Positions 44,062-53,343 are shown, numbered from the stretch's first letter. The stretch: DNA of 64,000 nucleotides from Desulfosporosinus acididurans (GCF_001029285.1 NZ_LDZY01000013.1:62001-126000); one strand, 5' to 3'. The notes: a model not told the origin generated them from the letters alone. Translations and numbers: made by a program.

Positions 44062-44781
44062 ATGGGCCAAATAAATATCCGAGATGAAATAATCCCCTAT
44101 GAAGAACGACGGAGCGTTCGCTATCGAAGAATAACATTAAGCATCCTAAATGATCGAATTCGAATTTCAGCGCCCCCAAATGTGTCGAAAAGGCAAATCA
44201 AGGAGATATTAAAGGCAAAAGAGGATTGGATTTTAAAATATTGGTTGATCAAACGTCAAAAGCAAGAACATTCGGCAAAAAATTTTACTGTTGGTGAACA
44301 ATTTCCCTTTCGCGGTCGGCAATTAATCCTATGTTTTCGAAGCCACAATTATCGTCGGATTCGAGTGAATTCAGATGGCCAAATGCTTATTGTGTCATTA
44401 CCTCAGGACGGTCCTAATTCTCAATCTGCGGAAACTATTCGCAAGCTGATTATTGCTTGGTATAAAGTTCAAGCACGTAACCTTTTCAAGCAAAAGCTTG
44501 ATGAGCAGGCAAAGAGAATGCAGGTTACATTCCAAAACTTTCGTTTAAAAGATCAAAGAACAAGATGGGGAAGCTGTTCCAGTCGTGGAAACTTAAATTT
44601 TAATTGGCGAATTATAATGGCTCCCGATAAAGTGATCGATTATCTTATTATTCACGAACTGGCTCATTTGACGCATCTGAACCACTCGCCGGAATTCTGG
44701 CAGCGTGTTAAAACCTTTATGCCGGAATATATGACCTGGAGAAAGTGGCTGAAAGACCATGGACATGAATTAGTGCTCTAG
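44062..44781 (+). CDS. YgjP/SprT-like zinc metallopeptidase (DUF45)
   Basis: 239 residues from ATG 44062 (AGGAGGAG 8 bases before; the longer frame starts inside the palindrome). The C-terminal zinc site HELAHLTHLNHSPEFW is intact, after RWGSCSSRGNLNFNWRI, which is characteristic of the family. Substrate unknown; cytoplasmic. Family members often accompany type I restriction or DNA-repair genes, but none is here. Confidence 0.88.
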   Translation: MGQINIRDEIIPYEERRSVRYRRITLSILNDRIRISAPPNVSKRQIKEILKAKEDWILKYWLIKRQKQEHSAKNFTVGEQFPFRGRQLILCFRSHNYRRIRVNSDGQMLIVSLPQDGPNSQSAETIRKLIIAWYKVQARNLFKQKLDEQAKRMQVTFQNFRLKDQRTRWGSCSSRGNLNFNWRIIMAPDKVIDYLIIHELAHLTHLNHSPEFWQRVKTFMPEYMTWRKWLKDHGHELVL

Positions 44782-44817
44782 GATAACGGAATTTCCGAAA
44801 CTGCGAACTACGAAATA

Positions 44818-44850
44818 GTGAACTCGTTCAGCTAAAGCTGAACATCGATA
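44818..44850 (-). repeat. Hairpin element, copy 10 (right end only, minus orientation)
   Basis: On the minus strand CGATGTTCAGCTTTAGCTG then AACGAGTTCAC, a perfect right end. It overlaps the 3' end of the LysR gene: the last five codons and the TAG stop of that gene are element sequence. Confidence 0.7.
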
Positions 44851-45755
44851 AAGTTAACAAGAGGACGATCACTAGATTTAAAAAATTCTTCGGCAAATTT
44901 CAGCCACAAATTTGCGGCATGTGACAAGGAACGTCCTCTTTTCCAAATGATAGACATACTATGAATGATTTGTGGTTCAGTTAATTGGACAGAGACTATA
45001 CGATTAGGGTCTAATTCGGAACATACTGCACTTGGTAAGAAAGCGATGCCTAAATTTGCGGCTACCATTTGAGTCATTAGCTCAAGCTGAGACGTTTCAA
45101 AAATAATGTTTGGGGAAAAACCAACATTTCTGCATTGATTAATGATTTCATCGTGAAGACTAAAATCTTTACTATATAAAACAAAAAATTCATTAGCCAA
45201 GGCTGAGAGTTCAATGGATGGGAGTTGACTTATGGGATTCTGGGAGGAGACGATAACAAAAAGAGGGTCCTTGGAAATAGAAATAGAGTCATAGTAGTGA
45301 TGATCTGGGACTATGCATACGACACCAGCGTCCAGAGTACCGTCTTTTATAGCAAGTGCCACTTTTTTGGAGCCATATTCAGACAAGCTAATATCAATTA
45401 AAGGATACTTCTGTTTAAACTCTCCTAATAATTCGGCAAATATGGTTGAACTAGTTATTGGTAATAAACCAATTGCAATCTTTCCTTTTGCCATTTTGAT
45501 TTTATTTTCAAAATCAGTCGTTAAATTATGAAACATTACTACAACCTGTTGAGCTTGCTCTAAAAAAATAATTCCTGTATCTGTCAACTGGACGTACTTT
45601 GAGTTCCTATTAAATAAGGAAGTGCTAAGTTCAGTTTCCAAATCTTTAATCATTTTACTAATGGCGGATTGTGAGACATGGCAAACCAGAGCCGCTTTAC
45701 TAAAGCTTTTTTGGCGAGCAACTTCGATAAAATATTCTAAATGTCGAATATCCAT
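44832..45755 (-). CDS. LysR-family transcriptional regulator A
   Basis: 307 residues from ATG 45755 (GGAGGTG upstream on the minus strand; the frame opens further up at 45797). N-terminal HTH MDIRHLEYFIEVARQKSFSKAA, then a substrate-binding domain (about 90-295). It resembles the LysR protein at 53718 throughout, so they are paralogues. The last residues IDVQL and the stop are encoded by hairpin element copy 10, so the C-terminus was altered by the insertion. Target genes are not evident. Confidence 0.88.
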   Translation of the reverse strand: MDIRHLEYFIEVARQKSFSKAALVCHVSQSAISKMIKDLETELSTSLFNRNSKYVQLTDTGIIFLEQAQQVVVMFHNLTTDFENKIKMAKGKIAIGLLPITSSTIFAELLGEFKQKYPLIDISLSEYGSKKVALAIKDGTLDAGVVCIVPDHHYYDSISISKDPLFVIVSSQNPISQLPSIELSALANEFFVLYSKDFSLHDEIINQCRNVGFSPNIIFETSQLELMTQMVAANLGIAFLPSAVCSELDPNRIVSVQLTEPQIIHSMSIIWKRGRSLSHAANLWLKFAEEFFKSSDRPLVNFIDVQL

Positions 45756-45924
45756 TAGTAACACCTCCAAATACAGTTTAATATGAATTTCCATCATAGT
45801 AAAGATAACAATTATATGTTTTGTTTATGTTTTACTGCGCTTAGAATAAAGTCAGAAATAACAACAAAGGATAAAAAATAAGTAACAAACATGTCTAAAT
45901 TATCTGGGAAAGGCTGTGATTCGA

Positions 45925-46038
45925 ATGAAGAAAGATAGCAACCCAACGGTTAAAGAACATGAAGAAAACAAGAAAAAGGAACCGTCTGATTTAACCCAAA
46001 CAAAAGAATTTTGGTCAACTCTAGGAGTTATTAGTTAA
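45925..46038 (+). CDS. Possible small charged protein (37 aa)
   Basis: ATG 45925 opens 37 codons, very Lys/Glu rich (KEHEENKKKEP) and ending FWSTLGVIS. AAAGG is 11 bases before; an in-frame GTG lies at 45916. It is divergent from the LysR gene and followed by a terminator 120 bases later. A second short frame of 32 codons starts at 46071. Both are uncertain. Confidence 0.35.
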   Translation: MKKDSNPTVKEHEENKKKEPSDLTQTKEFWSTLGVIS

Positions 46039-46158
46039 AGCAATTAAATTTCTAGGTACCTTCTGTATTAATGAACGAAATTATCCATATACAGAAAATG
46101 GGCTGCTTGATCTCAAAAGAGGTTAAGCAACTGTTTACCATAATTAATCAACCTGGGA

Positions 46159-46192
46159 AACTGAAGTGAATCGACACTTCGGTTTTCTTTTT
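46159..46192 (+). terminator. Terminator upstream of the phasin-like gene
   Basis: AACTGAAGTG (46159-46168) pairs with CACTTCGGTT (46175-46184) with one G-U pair, then a T-rich run. Between it and the gene at 46389 only hairpin element copy 11 is seen. Confidence 0.65.
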
Positions 46193-46228
46193 AGTGAACT
46201 CATTCAGCTTTAGCCGCACGAGTTCACT
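46193..46228 (+). repeat. Hairpin element, copy 11 (diverged right end)
   Basis: AGTGAACTC (46193-46201) and GAGTTCACT (46220-46228) form a perfect 9-bp inverted repeat around ATTCAGCTTTAGCCGCAC, a decayed right hairpin. Confidence 0.5.
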
Positions 46229-46388
46229 ATCGAAAGACTCCCCTGGAAATGTACATTAGAGAAAACCTAATAAGTTAGAGGTGTTTTGTAAATAATCATA
46301 AAGAAGTTAAAATAGATATAAGCATCATAGAATGAAAAAACTATTGTTGAATAATTAGGTTGGATATTATAAAGGAGGAATATTGATT

Positions 46389-46691
46389 ATGAAAGATTTG
46401 CTTCGAAAAGGGTTGGCATTTGGTTTGGGATTAGCGGTTGTCAGCAGAGAACAGATTGAAAAGTTTGTAGACGAGATGGTAAGAAGAGGAGAAGTAACCT
46501 CCTCAGAATCGAAGGATTTAATTCAGGAATTGCTCGAAAAAGGTGAAGCTCAAAGGAAGGAAATGAATAGCTCTATTCACAATCAATTAGAAAAAATGCT
46601 GAAAGAGCTGAATGTAGCTACTAAGGCGGATATTGAAGGATTGGAAAAGCGCATTTCGGAATTAGAGGCTATCGTTAAGAACCAGGAATAG
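46389..46691 (+). CDS. Phasin-like / PHA-synthesis-regulator-like coiled-coil protein
   Basis: 100 residues from ATG 46389 (AAAGGAGG 10 bases before; TTG 46383 is closer to the SD). A short hydrophobic start (GLAFGLGLAVVS), a stretch with EKFVDEMVRRGEV and ESKDLIQELLEKGE, and a C-terminal coiled coil. This pattern is typical of the phasin-family small proteins of Firmicutes, often found before UbiB-type kinase genes, as here. Its true function in organisms without PHA granules is unknown. Confidence 0.75.
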   Translation: MKDLLRKGLAFGLGLAVVSREQIEKFVDEMVRRGEVTSSESKDLIQELLEKGEAQRKEMNSSIHNQLEKMLKELNVATKADIEGLEKRISELEAIVKNQE

Positions 46692-46787
46692 TTGATCCAC
46701 TTGGGAATTGCGAGGGGCCTATCTCTATTGGGGATTATATTTCTTTTGGCAAAGTAATGACTTTGATAGAGGGGACATTAGGACATT

Positions 46788-48467
46788 ATGATGATCGGGA
46801 AGAGGATACGGCATTTAAAACGATATCGAGATGTTGCAAAGGTTCTCGCTCGCCATGGATTTGGTTTTTTTGTTGAGGAAATCGGACTTATTCACATGCT
46901 TTCTCTTCCTAAACGCCTTTTTACAGATTGGGAGGACATTGATCCCATGTCCATGGGAGAACGAGTACGTCAAGTTCTTGAAGAATTAGGTCCTGCCTAC
47001 ATTAAAATTGGTCAGATTGCCAGCACCCGCGCAGATATATTTCCGGAGGAGATCATTGAGGAACTAGAAAAATTGCAGGATAATGTTCCTCCCTTTTCCT
47101 TTCAGGAAGTGCACCGGATTATTGAAGAGGAATTAGGATCCCCGGTTGAAGAGATTTTTTCGATGTTTGAAAAAACAGCTGTTGCAGCGGCTTCAATTGG
47201 GCAGGTGCATCTTGCTCAATTGCGAACGGGAGAGAAGGTTGCAGTAAAAGTTCAACGTCCAAACATCAAAGATCTTATTGACACGGATTTGGAAATTCTG
47301 CTTGATCTGGCAACTTTAGCAGAACATCGGATGGTTCGTATGGAACGCTTGCAATTACGAGATGTTGTCGAAGAATTTGCCAAATCTTTGCGCAATGAAC
47401 TGGATTATACTATTGAAGCACGTAATGCTGAAAAAATTGCTAAACAATTTAAAGATGATTCAAATATTCATATTCCTGGTATATTTTGGGATTATTCAAC
47501 CAGTAAAGTGTTAACCATGGAGTACGTGGAAGGCCTCAAGCTGAATTTGTATGACGAGATTGATGCCAAGGGTTATAAGCGCAAAGAGATTGCTGACCGC
47601 CTGGTGAAAGCGCTTTTTCATCAGGTATTAATCGAAGGATTCTTCCATGGCGATCCTCATCCGGGAAATATCTTCATCTTAGAAGGAGGAGAAATCTCCT
47701 TTATTGATTTTGGTATGGTGGGCAGACTTACTCAGGAAATGAAAAACAATTTCGCCTCTATGGTCATTGCCATGATGCGTCAGAATACGGAAAGCATGAT
47801 TCAGGCAATTTTAAGGATTGGCATTGTTCCGGATGATGTAAATTTGCCGCTTCTCTCCAAGGATGTGGATGATTTGCGGGAAAAGTACATGGATGTTCCT
47901 ATGAGTCGGATTAGTCTGGGCAAAGCTATTGGAGATCTTTTGGGTGTGGCCTATCGGCATCAGATCAGAATTCCTGCCGATTTTACCTTATTAGCAAAAT
48001 GTTTATTGCTTTTAGAGGGAATTGTAGAGAAACTTGATCCTCAGCTGAGTATCATGGATATGGCTAAACCCTTTGGAGTTCGTTTGCTCAAGGAACGCTA
48101 TCATCCGAAAACTATTGCTGGTCGAGTGTGGCATAACATCTCAGATTTTAGTGAGCTTTTAGTTGATTTGCCAAAACAGATGAAGGTCTTAATGCGTGAT
48201 GTTTTAAGGGGAAGAATTCATTTAGATATAGGTATCCCCGAGCTCGATGTGTTTTTGCGCAGAATAGATCGGATTTCTAATCAGATCACCTTTAGTATTG
48301 TGTTATTGTCCTTTAGCATCGTAATGATGGGTTTGATCATTGCTTCGGCTTTAGGCCGGCAGCCGATCATGCTCTGGAAAATGCCGGCTATTGAAATTGG
48401 TTTTGGTGCCGCTGCTATGATGCTGATTTGGTTGTTTATTTCTATATTTCGATCCGGAAAGTTCTAA
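46788..48467 (+). CDS. ABC1/UbiB-family atypical kinase
   Basis: 559 residues. The atypical kinase domain has the KxGQ-type motif YIKIGQIASTRADIFP (about 80-95), AAASIGQVHLA in place of a glycine-rich loop, HGDPHPGNIF and FIDFGMVG as catalytic and metal-binding parts. Two C-terminal membrane segments (about 500-520 and 530-552). Family members support quinone or isoprenoid-lipid metabolism and have ATPase activity. It follows the phasin-like gene by 96 bases. Confidence 0.9.
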   Translation: MMIGKRIRHLKRYRDVAKVLARHGFGFFVEEIGLIHMLSLPKRLFTDWEDIDPMSMGERVRQVLEELGPAYIKIGQIASTRADIFPEEIIEELEKLQDNVPPFSFQEVHRIIEEELGSPVEEIFSMFEKTAVAAASIGQVHLAQLRTGEKVAVKVQRPNIKDLIDTDLEILLDLATLAEHRMVRMERLQLRDVVEEFAKSLRNELDYTIEARNAEKIAKQFKDDSNIHIPGIFWDYSTSKVLTMEYVEGLKLNLYDEIDAKGYKRKEIADRLVKALFHQVLIEGFFHGDPHPGNIFILEGGEISFIDFGMVGRLTQEMKNNFASMVIAMMRQNTESMIQAILRIGIVPDDVNLPLLSKDVDDLREKYMDVPMSRISLGKAIGDLLGVAYRHQIRIPADFTLLAKCLLLLEGIVEKLDPQLSIMDMAKPFGVRLLKERYHPKTIAGRVWHNISDFSELLVDLPKQMKVLMRDVLRGRIHLDIGIPELDVFLRRIDRISNQITFSIVLLSFSIVMMGLIIASALGRQPIMLWKMPAIEIGFGAAAMMLIWLFISIFRSGKF

Positions 48468-48601
48468 TGTAACGTTTACTTTGCTAACATCGTAGCTTGG
48501 AGTTGCCGCAACTTTGGAAAAGGAATGAAGTGAAATTAGGGCAATGATTCTTGGAGTTGAATCTTCTGCTTAGGGGTAACCTAAGTATGAGGTGAAAGAC
48601 T

Positions 48602-49645
48602 GTGACAGAAGAATTTGTTCCGCAGCGTGTCTTTTTCGAACCATCGGCTCTTGAATATCCTTTGGGGAAGCTTTTAGTGGAGGATTTTCGCAGAATGGGT
48701 GTTTCTGTGACTCCAACACCTTCTCACAACAGAGTCACGGGAATACCCGGGAAAAATCCGGCTCAGGCTTACCGTGAAGCAAAACGGACTTTGGTTATAG
48801 GCGTAAGACGGAGTGAAAAATTTCAAACTTGTAAACCATCGGCACATTACCAGCTGCCTTTAGTAACCAGTTGTCCGGGGATGTGTGAATATTGCTATTT
48901 GTCGACGACCTTGGGGAAGAAGCCTTATGTGCGTGTTTATGTGAATATCGAGGAGATCTTGGGAATTGCCTCTAAGCTAATACAAGAGCGTTCACCTGAA
49001 ATTACATTTTTTGAAGGAGCTGCGACATCTGATCCCATTCCTGTAGAGAGATATACGGGGGCTCTAAAACGGGCGATTAATTTTTTTGGGCTCGAACAAA
49101 ATGGGCGTTTTCGTTTCGTAACGAAATTTACTGCTGTGGATTCCTTGCTCTCAGCTCGTCACGAGGGGCATACACGCTTTCGCTTCAGCCTGAATTGCGA
49201 CTATGTTGTGAACAAGTTTGAACATTTGACGCCTTCTCCTGAACAGCGAATTATTGCTTCCGGTAAGGTACTTAAGGCAGGTTATCCCTTAGGTTTTATT
49301 ATTGCGCCTATTTTTAAGTTTTCCGGCTGGAAAGAGGAATATGAACGTTTACTGGAGAGAACAGCGGAAGAATTAACACGCCTGGCACCTATGGGATGGT
49401 CTCCAGAGCAGCTGACCCTTGAGTTTATTTCTCACCGGTACACTTTGAAAGCGAAAGCAACAATTCTTGAGATTTACCCAAATTCTTCATTGCCTATGGC
49501 AGAGGAAGAACGTAAGTTTAAATATGGCCAGTTTGGCTATGGAAAATATGTTTATCCTAATGAAGATCTCGAAGAGTTAAAAGAATTCTTCAGAAAACAA
49601 GCAGATATCTATTTTCCTATGGCAAAAGTGGAATATTTTATATAA
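48602..49645 (+). CDS. splB: Spore photoproduct lyase (radical SAM)
   Basis: 347 residues. It repairs the spore-specific thymine dimer in germinating spores. The radical SAM cluster motif is C91-P-G-M-C95-E-Y-C98. In the Bacillus-type enzymes a Cys in the later TSD block donates a hydrogen atom; here the block reads GAATSDP, with Ala141 at that place, and a Cys at 77 (FQTCKPS). I recall that clostridial enzymes share this difference. GTG start with GAGGTGA 7 bases before. The substrate-binding C-terminal part looks complete. Confidence 0.92.
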   Translation: MTEEFVPQRVFFEPSALEYPLGKLLVEDFRRMGVSVTPTPSHNRVTGIPGKNPAQAYREAKRTLVIGVRRSEKFQTCKPSAHYQLPLVTSCPGMCEYCYLSTTLGKKPYVRVYVNIEEILGIASKLIQERSPEITFFEGAATSDPIPVERYTGALKRAINFFGLEQNGRFRFVTKFTAVDSLLSARHEGHTRFRFSLNCDYVVNKFEHLTPSPEQRIIASGKVLKAGYPLGFIIAPIFKFSGWKEEYERLLERTAEELTRLAPMGWSPEQLTLEFISHRYTLKAKATILEIYPNSSLPMAEEERKFKYGQFGYGKYVYPNEDLEELKEFFRKQADIYFPMAKVEYFI

Positions 49646-49734
49646 TCAAGGCCTGAAAGACACACATTAATTACTCTGCTCCCTGTCAAGGGAAGCATAC
49701 CATTAATAGGCGTTTTTCAGGCTAATTTGGCTAA

Positions 49735-49800
49735 TTTCGGTGGACCTAGAGTCCAACCTTCAGTGCGATTGCAATTGTCGGGCCAGGCGCTTTTGCGAAC
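49735..49800 (+). repeat. Hairpin element, copy 12 (core fragment)
   Basis: TTCGGTGGACCTAGAGTCC then AACCTTCAGTGCGATTGC and GGCCAGGCGC match the inner part of copy 4. No left or right hairpin is present. It ends 8 bases from the lutC stop. Confidence 0.5.
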
Positions 49801-49808
49801 CATTGTGA

Positions 49809-50522
49809 TCAGTCACCTGAATTTGAAGCTGTGTCCTCAGAATCATTAATGAGAAGAACGTAGACTTCTATCGGACCATGTACACCAATGGACAGATCCA
49901 TTTCAATATCCGAGGTCCTGCTGGGCCCTGTAATAAACTCCAGCGCTGCCGGTGGGTTCTCCAAGACAGAAACTTCAGAAAGGATTTCAGCAATAGTATT
50001 TCTGATTTTTGACGTTTCCATAATCGTCAGGTGGCGGGGAGGAAGTAAGCTGACGGCCCGTCCCCGCTGAGGATTGCTGCTGGTTACGATGCTGCCGGAG
50101 AGAGCAACCCCCCAGTCCGCTCCCGTTACGCCAAGCTCGGCCTGCGCAGCTAATTGGTGTCGGTCTTGAGGGGAGGGGGCCGCTTGTGAATAGCGGGCCA
50201 GCGGCCAGTTTAAGGTTGTAAACGCGGATTCAGCAAATGCGGGGAGCAAGTTCCAGCTTACTATCCTTCCTTGATTAGTGGTTTGATCAAAGGAAAGATC
50301 GCCGAACCATTCTTGGAGACATCGGATCGCTTCATCCGGTGATTTCACAATGGCTCCTTTACCACCTAAAGCTTGCCAATTATCTAGAAAGGTTCTTACC
50401 CGCTCTTGGCTTGAGACTTGGAAAGAAGGAACGTTGAAAGCCACCGGTTCTGGAGCTGATTGGGGAGTAGAGCGCCCAAGTTTTGAGGCCAGGAGACTAA
50501 TAAAATCGTTTGTGTTGGTCAT
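49809..50522 (-). CDS. lutC: LutC/YkgG-type LUD-domain protein
   Basis: 237 residues, LUD domain. Third gene of the minus-strand lactate-utilisation unit. VTGADWGVALSGSIV and SLLPPRHLTIM are family landmarks. GAGGTGA precedes the ATG, 16 bases after the lutB stop. With LutA and LutB it forms an iron-sulfur complex oxidising L-lactate to pyruvate (established in Bacillus). The N-terminal part is longer than the core LUD domain and variable, as in the family. Confidence 0.85.
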   Translation of the reverse strand: MTNTNDFISLLASKLGRSTPQSAPEPVAFNVPSFQVSSQERVRTFLDNWQALGGKGAIVKSPDEAIRCLQEWFGDLSFDQTTNQGRIVSWNLLPAFAESAFTTLNWPLARYSQAAPSPQDRHQLAAQAELGVTGADWGVALSGSIVTSSNPQRGRAVSLLPPRHLTIMETSKIRNTIAEILSEVSVLENPPAALEFITGPSRTSDIEMDLSIGVHGPIEVYVLLINDSEDTASNSGD

Positions 50523-50538
50523 TTGATCTCACCTCGAC

Positions 50539-51981
50539 TTACTCTTTAGAGTTGGGAGTAGGGATAGTCCCTTTGTGCTTTGCTTCGGCCCATAGGTACA
50601 TAAAGGATTTGGAGGCGACTTTTGGCAAGGTCTTGCTTTTGGTCCAATTGGAGAGAGGAGGCGGACCGCTGACAATCCGGTCACGCTGTACAAAGGGAAA
50701 CTGAAATCTCGCACCTAGACGCAGAGCCTGGCGCAAGGTTTTTTCATGCGTAAACATATAACGATAGGCCTGGAATATTCGTTTTTCAATTTGCGGAGTA
50801 TGCCCTGTCATAGTCTTACGGGCTCTGAGTTTAACCAGAAGGTCATGAAGAGGAATACGCACGGGACAGGCTTCGGTACAGGCACCGCAAAGAGAAGAAA
50901 AGTAAGGCAGATGCCCCCATTTTTCCCAATCATTTTCCAAAAGGGGCGTAATGACAGAACCTATCGGTCCCGCATAAACAGATCCATATGCATGTCCTCC
51001 AATTTGGCGGTAAACGGGGCAAACGTTAAAACAGGCTCCGCAGCGAATACATTTTAAGGACTGGCGGAAGGTAGGATCACCAAGAATTTCAGAACGGTTA
51101 TGATCTAAAATGACCAGATGAAATTCTTCTGGTCCATCAGGATCGGTTGATTGCTTGGGAGGCGTAAGGATTGTCGTATAACTTGAAAGACGCTGCCCTG
51201 TCGCACTGCGGCCGAGGAGATTCAGCAGGACGCTGAGTTCACGGAAGGAGGGTACAATGCGCTCCATCCCCATAAGGGTAATCTGGACACGGGGCAGGGT
51301 GCTTACCATGCGCCCGTTTCCTTCATTAGTAACCATTGTGATACTGCCTGTCTCAGCGACGGCAAAATTACACCCGGTGATGCCAATATCACCCTGTAAG
51401 AATTTTTGACGCATTTGCTGCCGCACAAACCGTGTGAGGGTGGGTGTATCTGAACTAAGAGGGCGGCCAGCGAGAGGTTCAAAGATTTCGGCGACTTGTT
51501 GGCGGGTTTTATGCATAGCAGGAACGATAATATGAGAAGGTACTTCTCCGGCAACTTGTAGTATGTATTCTCCCAAGTCTGTCTCAACAACACTGATGCC
51601 GTCCTTTTCTAAGACTTTGTTAAGATGAATTTCTTCGGAAACCATGGATTTCGATTTAATAATTGTTTGGGCGCCATGGTCGCGGGCAATCCTGCTCACT
51701 ATGTCAACGGCTTCAGAAGGGGTTTGGGCAAGATGGACGTGGCCCCCGTTTTTTTCGACTTGTGTTATGAGTTGTTGGAGATAATAGTCCAAATTGGCAA
51801 TAACATGAGAACGAATTGTATCCCCGGCCAAGCGCCACTTCTCCCAATCTCCCAGCTCATCTGCTGCATTGTATTTGTTATGGCGCAAACGGTCTGTGGC
51901 TCGCCGAGTCGCTTTACGCAAAAAGTTGTTGGTTAGAGCATTATCGACTCGTTTTTCAACGATAGGTTTATATGTGGACAT
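50539..51981 (-). CDS. lutB: LutB-type iron-sulfur protein (LUD and 4Fe-4S domains)
   Basis: 480 residues. An N-terminal LUD domain (about 60-300, with GDIGITGCNFAVAETGSI) and a ferredoxin region with CIRCGACFNVCPVYRQIGG near 310 and CGACTEACPVRIP near 365. It overlaps the end of lutA by 14 bases, with GAGGG before the ATG. Electron-carrying subunit of the L-lactate oxidising complex. Confidence 0.92.
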   Translation of the reverse strand: MSTYKPIVEKRVDNALTNNFLRKATRRATDRLRHNKYNAADELGDWEKWRLAGDTIRSHVIANLDYYLQQLITQVEKNGGHVHLAQTPSEAVDIVSRIARDHGAQTIIKSKSMVSEEIHLNKVLEKDGISVVETDLGEYILQVAGEVPSHIIVPAMHKTRQQVAEIFEPLAGRPLSSDTPTLTRFVRQQMRQKFLQGDIGITGCNFAVAETGSITMVTNEGNGRMVSTLPRVQITLMGMERIVPSFRELSVLLNLLGRSATGQRLSSYTTILTPPKQSTDPDGPEEFHLVILDHNRSEILGDPTFRQSLKCIRCGACFNVCPVYRQIGGHAYGSVYAGPIGSVITPLLENDWEKWGHLPYFSSLCGACTEACPVRIPLHDLLVKLRARKTMTGHTPQIEKRIFQAYRYMFTHEKTLRQALRLGARFQFPFVQRDRIVSGPPPLSNWTKSKTLPKVASKSFMYLWAEAKHKGTIPTPNSKE

Positions 51982-52705
51982 TCTTCATTCCCTCCCCAAG
52001 TAACTGAATAATATGCATGGTTTTAATCGGTTTATTGATTTTCTCCAGATAACCGGAGATATTCATGAGGCAGCCCAGATCCAGACCAAGCAGTAAATCA
52101 GCTCCTGACTCTAAAACGTGTTCCGCTTTTTCTGCGACCATGGCTTCGGAAATTTTTGGCATCTTGACCGAAAAGGTCCCGCCAAAACCACAACACAATT
52201 GGGATTCAGGCAAAGGAAGAAGTTCAAGATCTTGGACATGTTCAATCAGGGTAAGGGGAGCATCCTTGATTTCTAAAAGCCGGGTGGCATGACAGGAAGG
52301 ATGATAGGTGGCTTTGGCCTTATATTTGGCCCCTAAATCGGGTTTCTGCAAGACATCAACAATGAATTGAGTAAATTCATAGCTTTTGTGAATCAAGTCT
52401 TCAGCCTTAGCAAGATAGACTGGATCATTTTCAAAAAGAAATGGATAGTAATGATGAATCATAGCTATGCATGATCCACTCGGTCCGACGACAACTTCGC
52501 TCTTCTCAAAGGCATCAATAAGTGTACGAGCTACCTCCCGCGCATCATCGAAATAACCGGAATTAAAGGCAATTTGCCCGCAGCAGGCTTGTCCATCGGG
52601 CACATCAACGGTATGCCCCAAGTATGTGAGAATTTTTGCCATCGTCAGATCAACGTCTGGATAAAGAGCATTCGCCAGACAGGTGGCAAAGAGGGAAACT
52701 TTCAT
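51968..52705 (-). CDS. lutA: LutA-type CCG-domain protein
   Basis: 245 residues with two CCG domains: ACCGQIAFNSGYFDDA and LCCGFGGTFSVKMP, the cysteine motifs typical of heterodisulfide-reductase-like and LutA/GlcF-type subunits. First gene of lutABC. AAGGGATGG precedes the ATG. Lactate is a standard electron donor for the Desulfosporosinus group, which fits. Confidence 0.92.
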   Translation of the reverse strand: MKVSLFATCLANALYPDVDLTMAKILTYLGHTVDVPDGQACCGQIAFNSGYFDDAREVARTLIDAFEKSEVVVGPSGSCIAMIHHYYPFLFENDPVYLAKAEDLIHKSYEFTQFIVDVLQKPDLGAKYKAKATYHPSCHATRLLEIKDAPLTLIEHVQDLELLPLPESQLCCGFGGTFSVKMPKISEAMVAEKAEHVLESGADLLLGLDLGCLMNISGYLEKINKPIKTMHIIQLLGEGMKNVHI

Positions 52706-52971
52706 AACTGACCATCCCTTCGTTAAAACTATTCACGCATAGTATAAAGTTAGTATTTCCTAAAACTATGAGTTTTGATGCGGTAGGGATGACTTTGGGA
52801 TGATTTATCTGAGTATAAATATAAAGGAGAAGTTTAGGCAAAATAGGCCTAAACTTCTCCTTTGAAATACTAGAATTAATAGCAAATGAAATAACTTTCA
52901 TAATGTAGATACAGTACATAGCTCATAATGAGCAAGCAAGAGTGAACATTTAAGTAAGATAAAAGACTATA
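52706..52971. other. Leader region of lutABC with a long hairpin
   Basis: AAAGGAGAAGTTTAGGC (52823-52839) pairs perfectly with GCCTAAACTTCTCCTTT (52847-52863), loop of 7, a 17-bp stem. No T-run lies on either side, so it is not a standard terminator; it stands 118 bases upstream of lutA and could be a regulatory structure or an operator. No coding region was seen. Confidence 0.5.
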
Positions 52972-53142
52972 TTAGCCAAGGATAGGAACATTGGGTTCAT
53001 TATACCAAATTGAAATTACAGTTGTTGATCCTGTACTTTGAGCAATATTAACAACTTTAACCCAACTGTTATCCTCTAACCATTGATTAATTTCTTTTTC
53101 CAAAATTCTTGGGTCGGGGGAAGTGAAAATTTTTACATTCAT
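52972..53142 (-). CDS. Small protein, possibly Cse60-like sporulation protein (56 aa)
   Basis: ATG 53142 opens 56 codons with normal codon use. The pattern VKIFTSPDPRILEKEINQWLEDN, then VKVVNIAQS, then VISIWYNE fits a small beta-alpha-beta-beta fold and recalls the sporulation protein Cse60 family. AAAGGAC is 12-13 bases before the ATG. The family link is tentative; the open frame with three Trp and no stop is good evidence for a real gene. It lies upstream of lutABC in the same direction. Confidence 0.55.
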   Translation of the reverse strand: MNVKIFTSPDPRILEKEINQWLEDNSWVKVVNIAQSTGSTTVISIWYNEPNVPILG

Positions 53143-53274
53143 AGGGGTTAGTTCGTCCTTTCACTGCAATATTAACGTTCTTTTGGTAGTAAAGCTTTAA
53201 ACATATCATAGCTGCTATGTGAAGAATGTCAAGGTAGTTGCTCTGCTAACTCAGCACAGGAAATTCTAACGAAT

Positions 53275-53316
53275 GCACAAAAAAAGTCAGGCTCAATAAG
53301 CCCGGCTTTTTTGTGC
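53275..53316 (-). terminator. Hairpin terminator, T-rich on both strands
   Basis: GCACAAAAAAAG pairs with CTTTTTTGTGC across an inner AGGCT/AGCC pairing. On the minus strand it ends the transcript of the 31-aa gene at 53371. Confidence 0.6.
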
Positions 53317-53343
53317 ATGTTATTCCTCTGGAGTAAATACCTG

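Noticed and set aside
46071-46169. A 32-codon open frame between the LysR A and phasin-like genes
   Set aside because: Its only SD candidate (AGGT) is about 13 bases away and its stop lies in the terminator stem; too weak to list as a gene.
48575-48601. Sigma-G-type promoter just before splB
   Set aside because: TGAATC is followed at 17 bases by CTAAGTA, which matches the -10 poorly and would leave the SD too close to the start.
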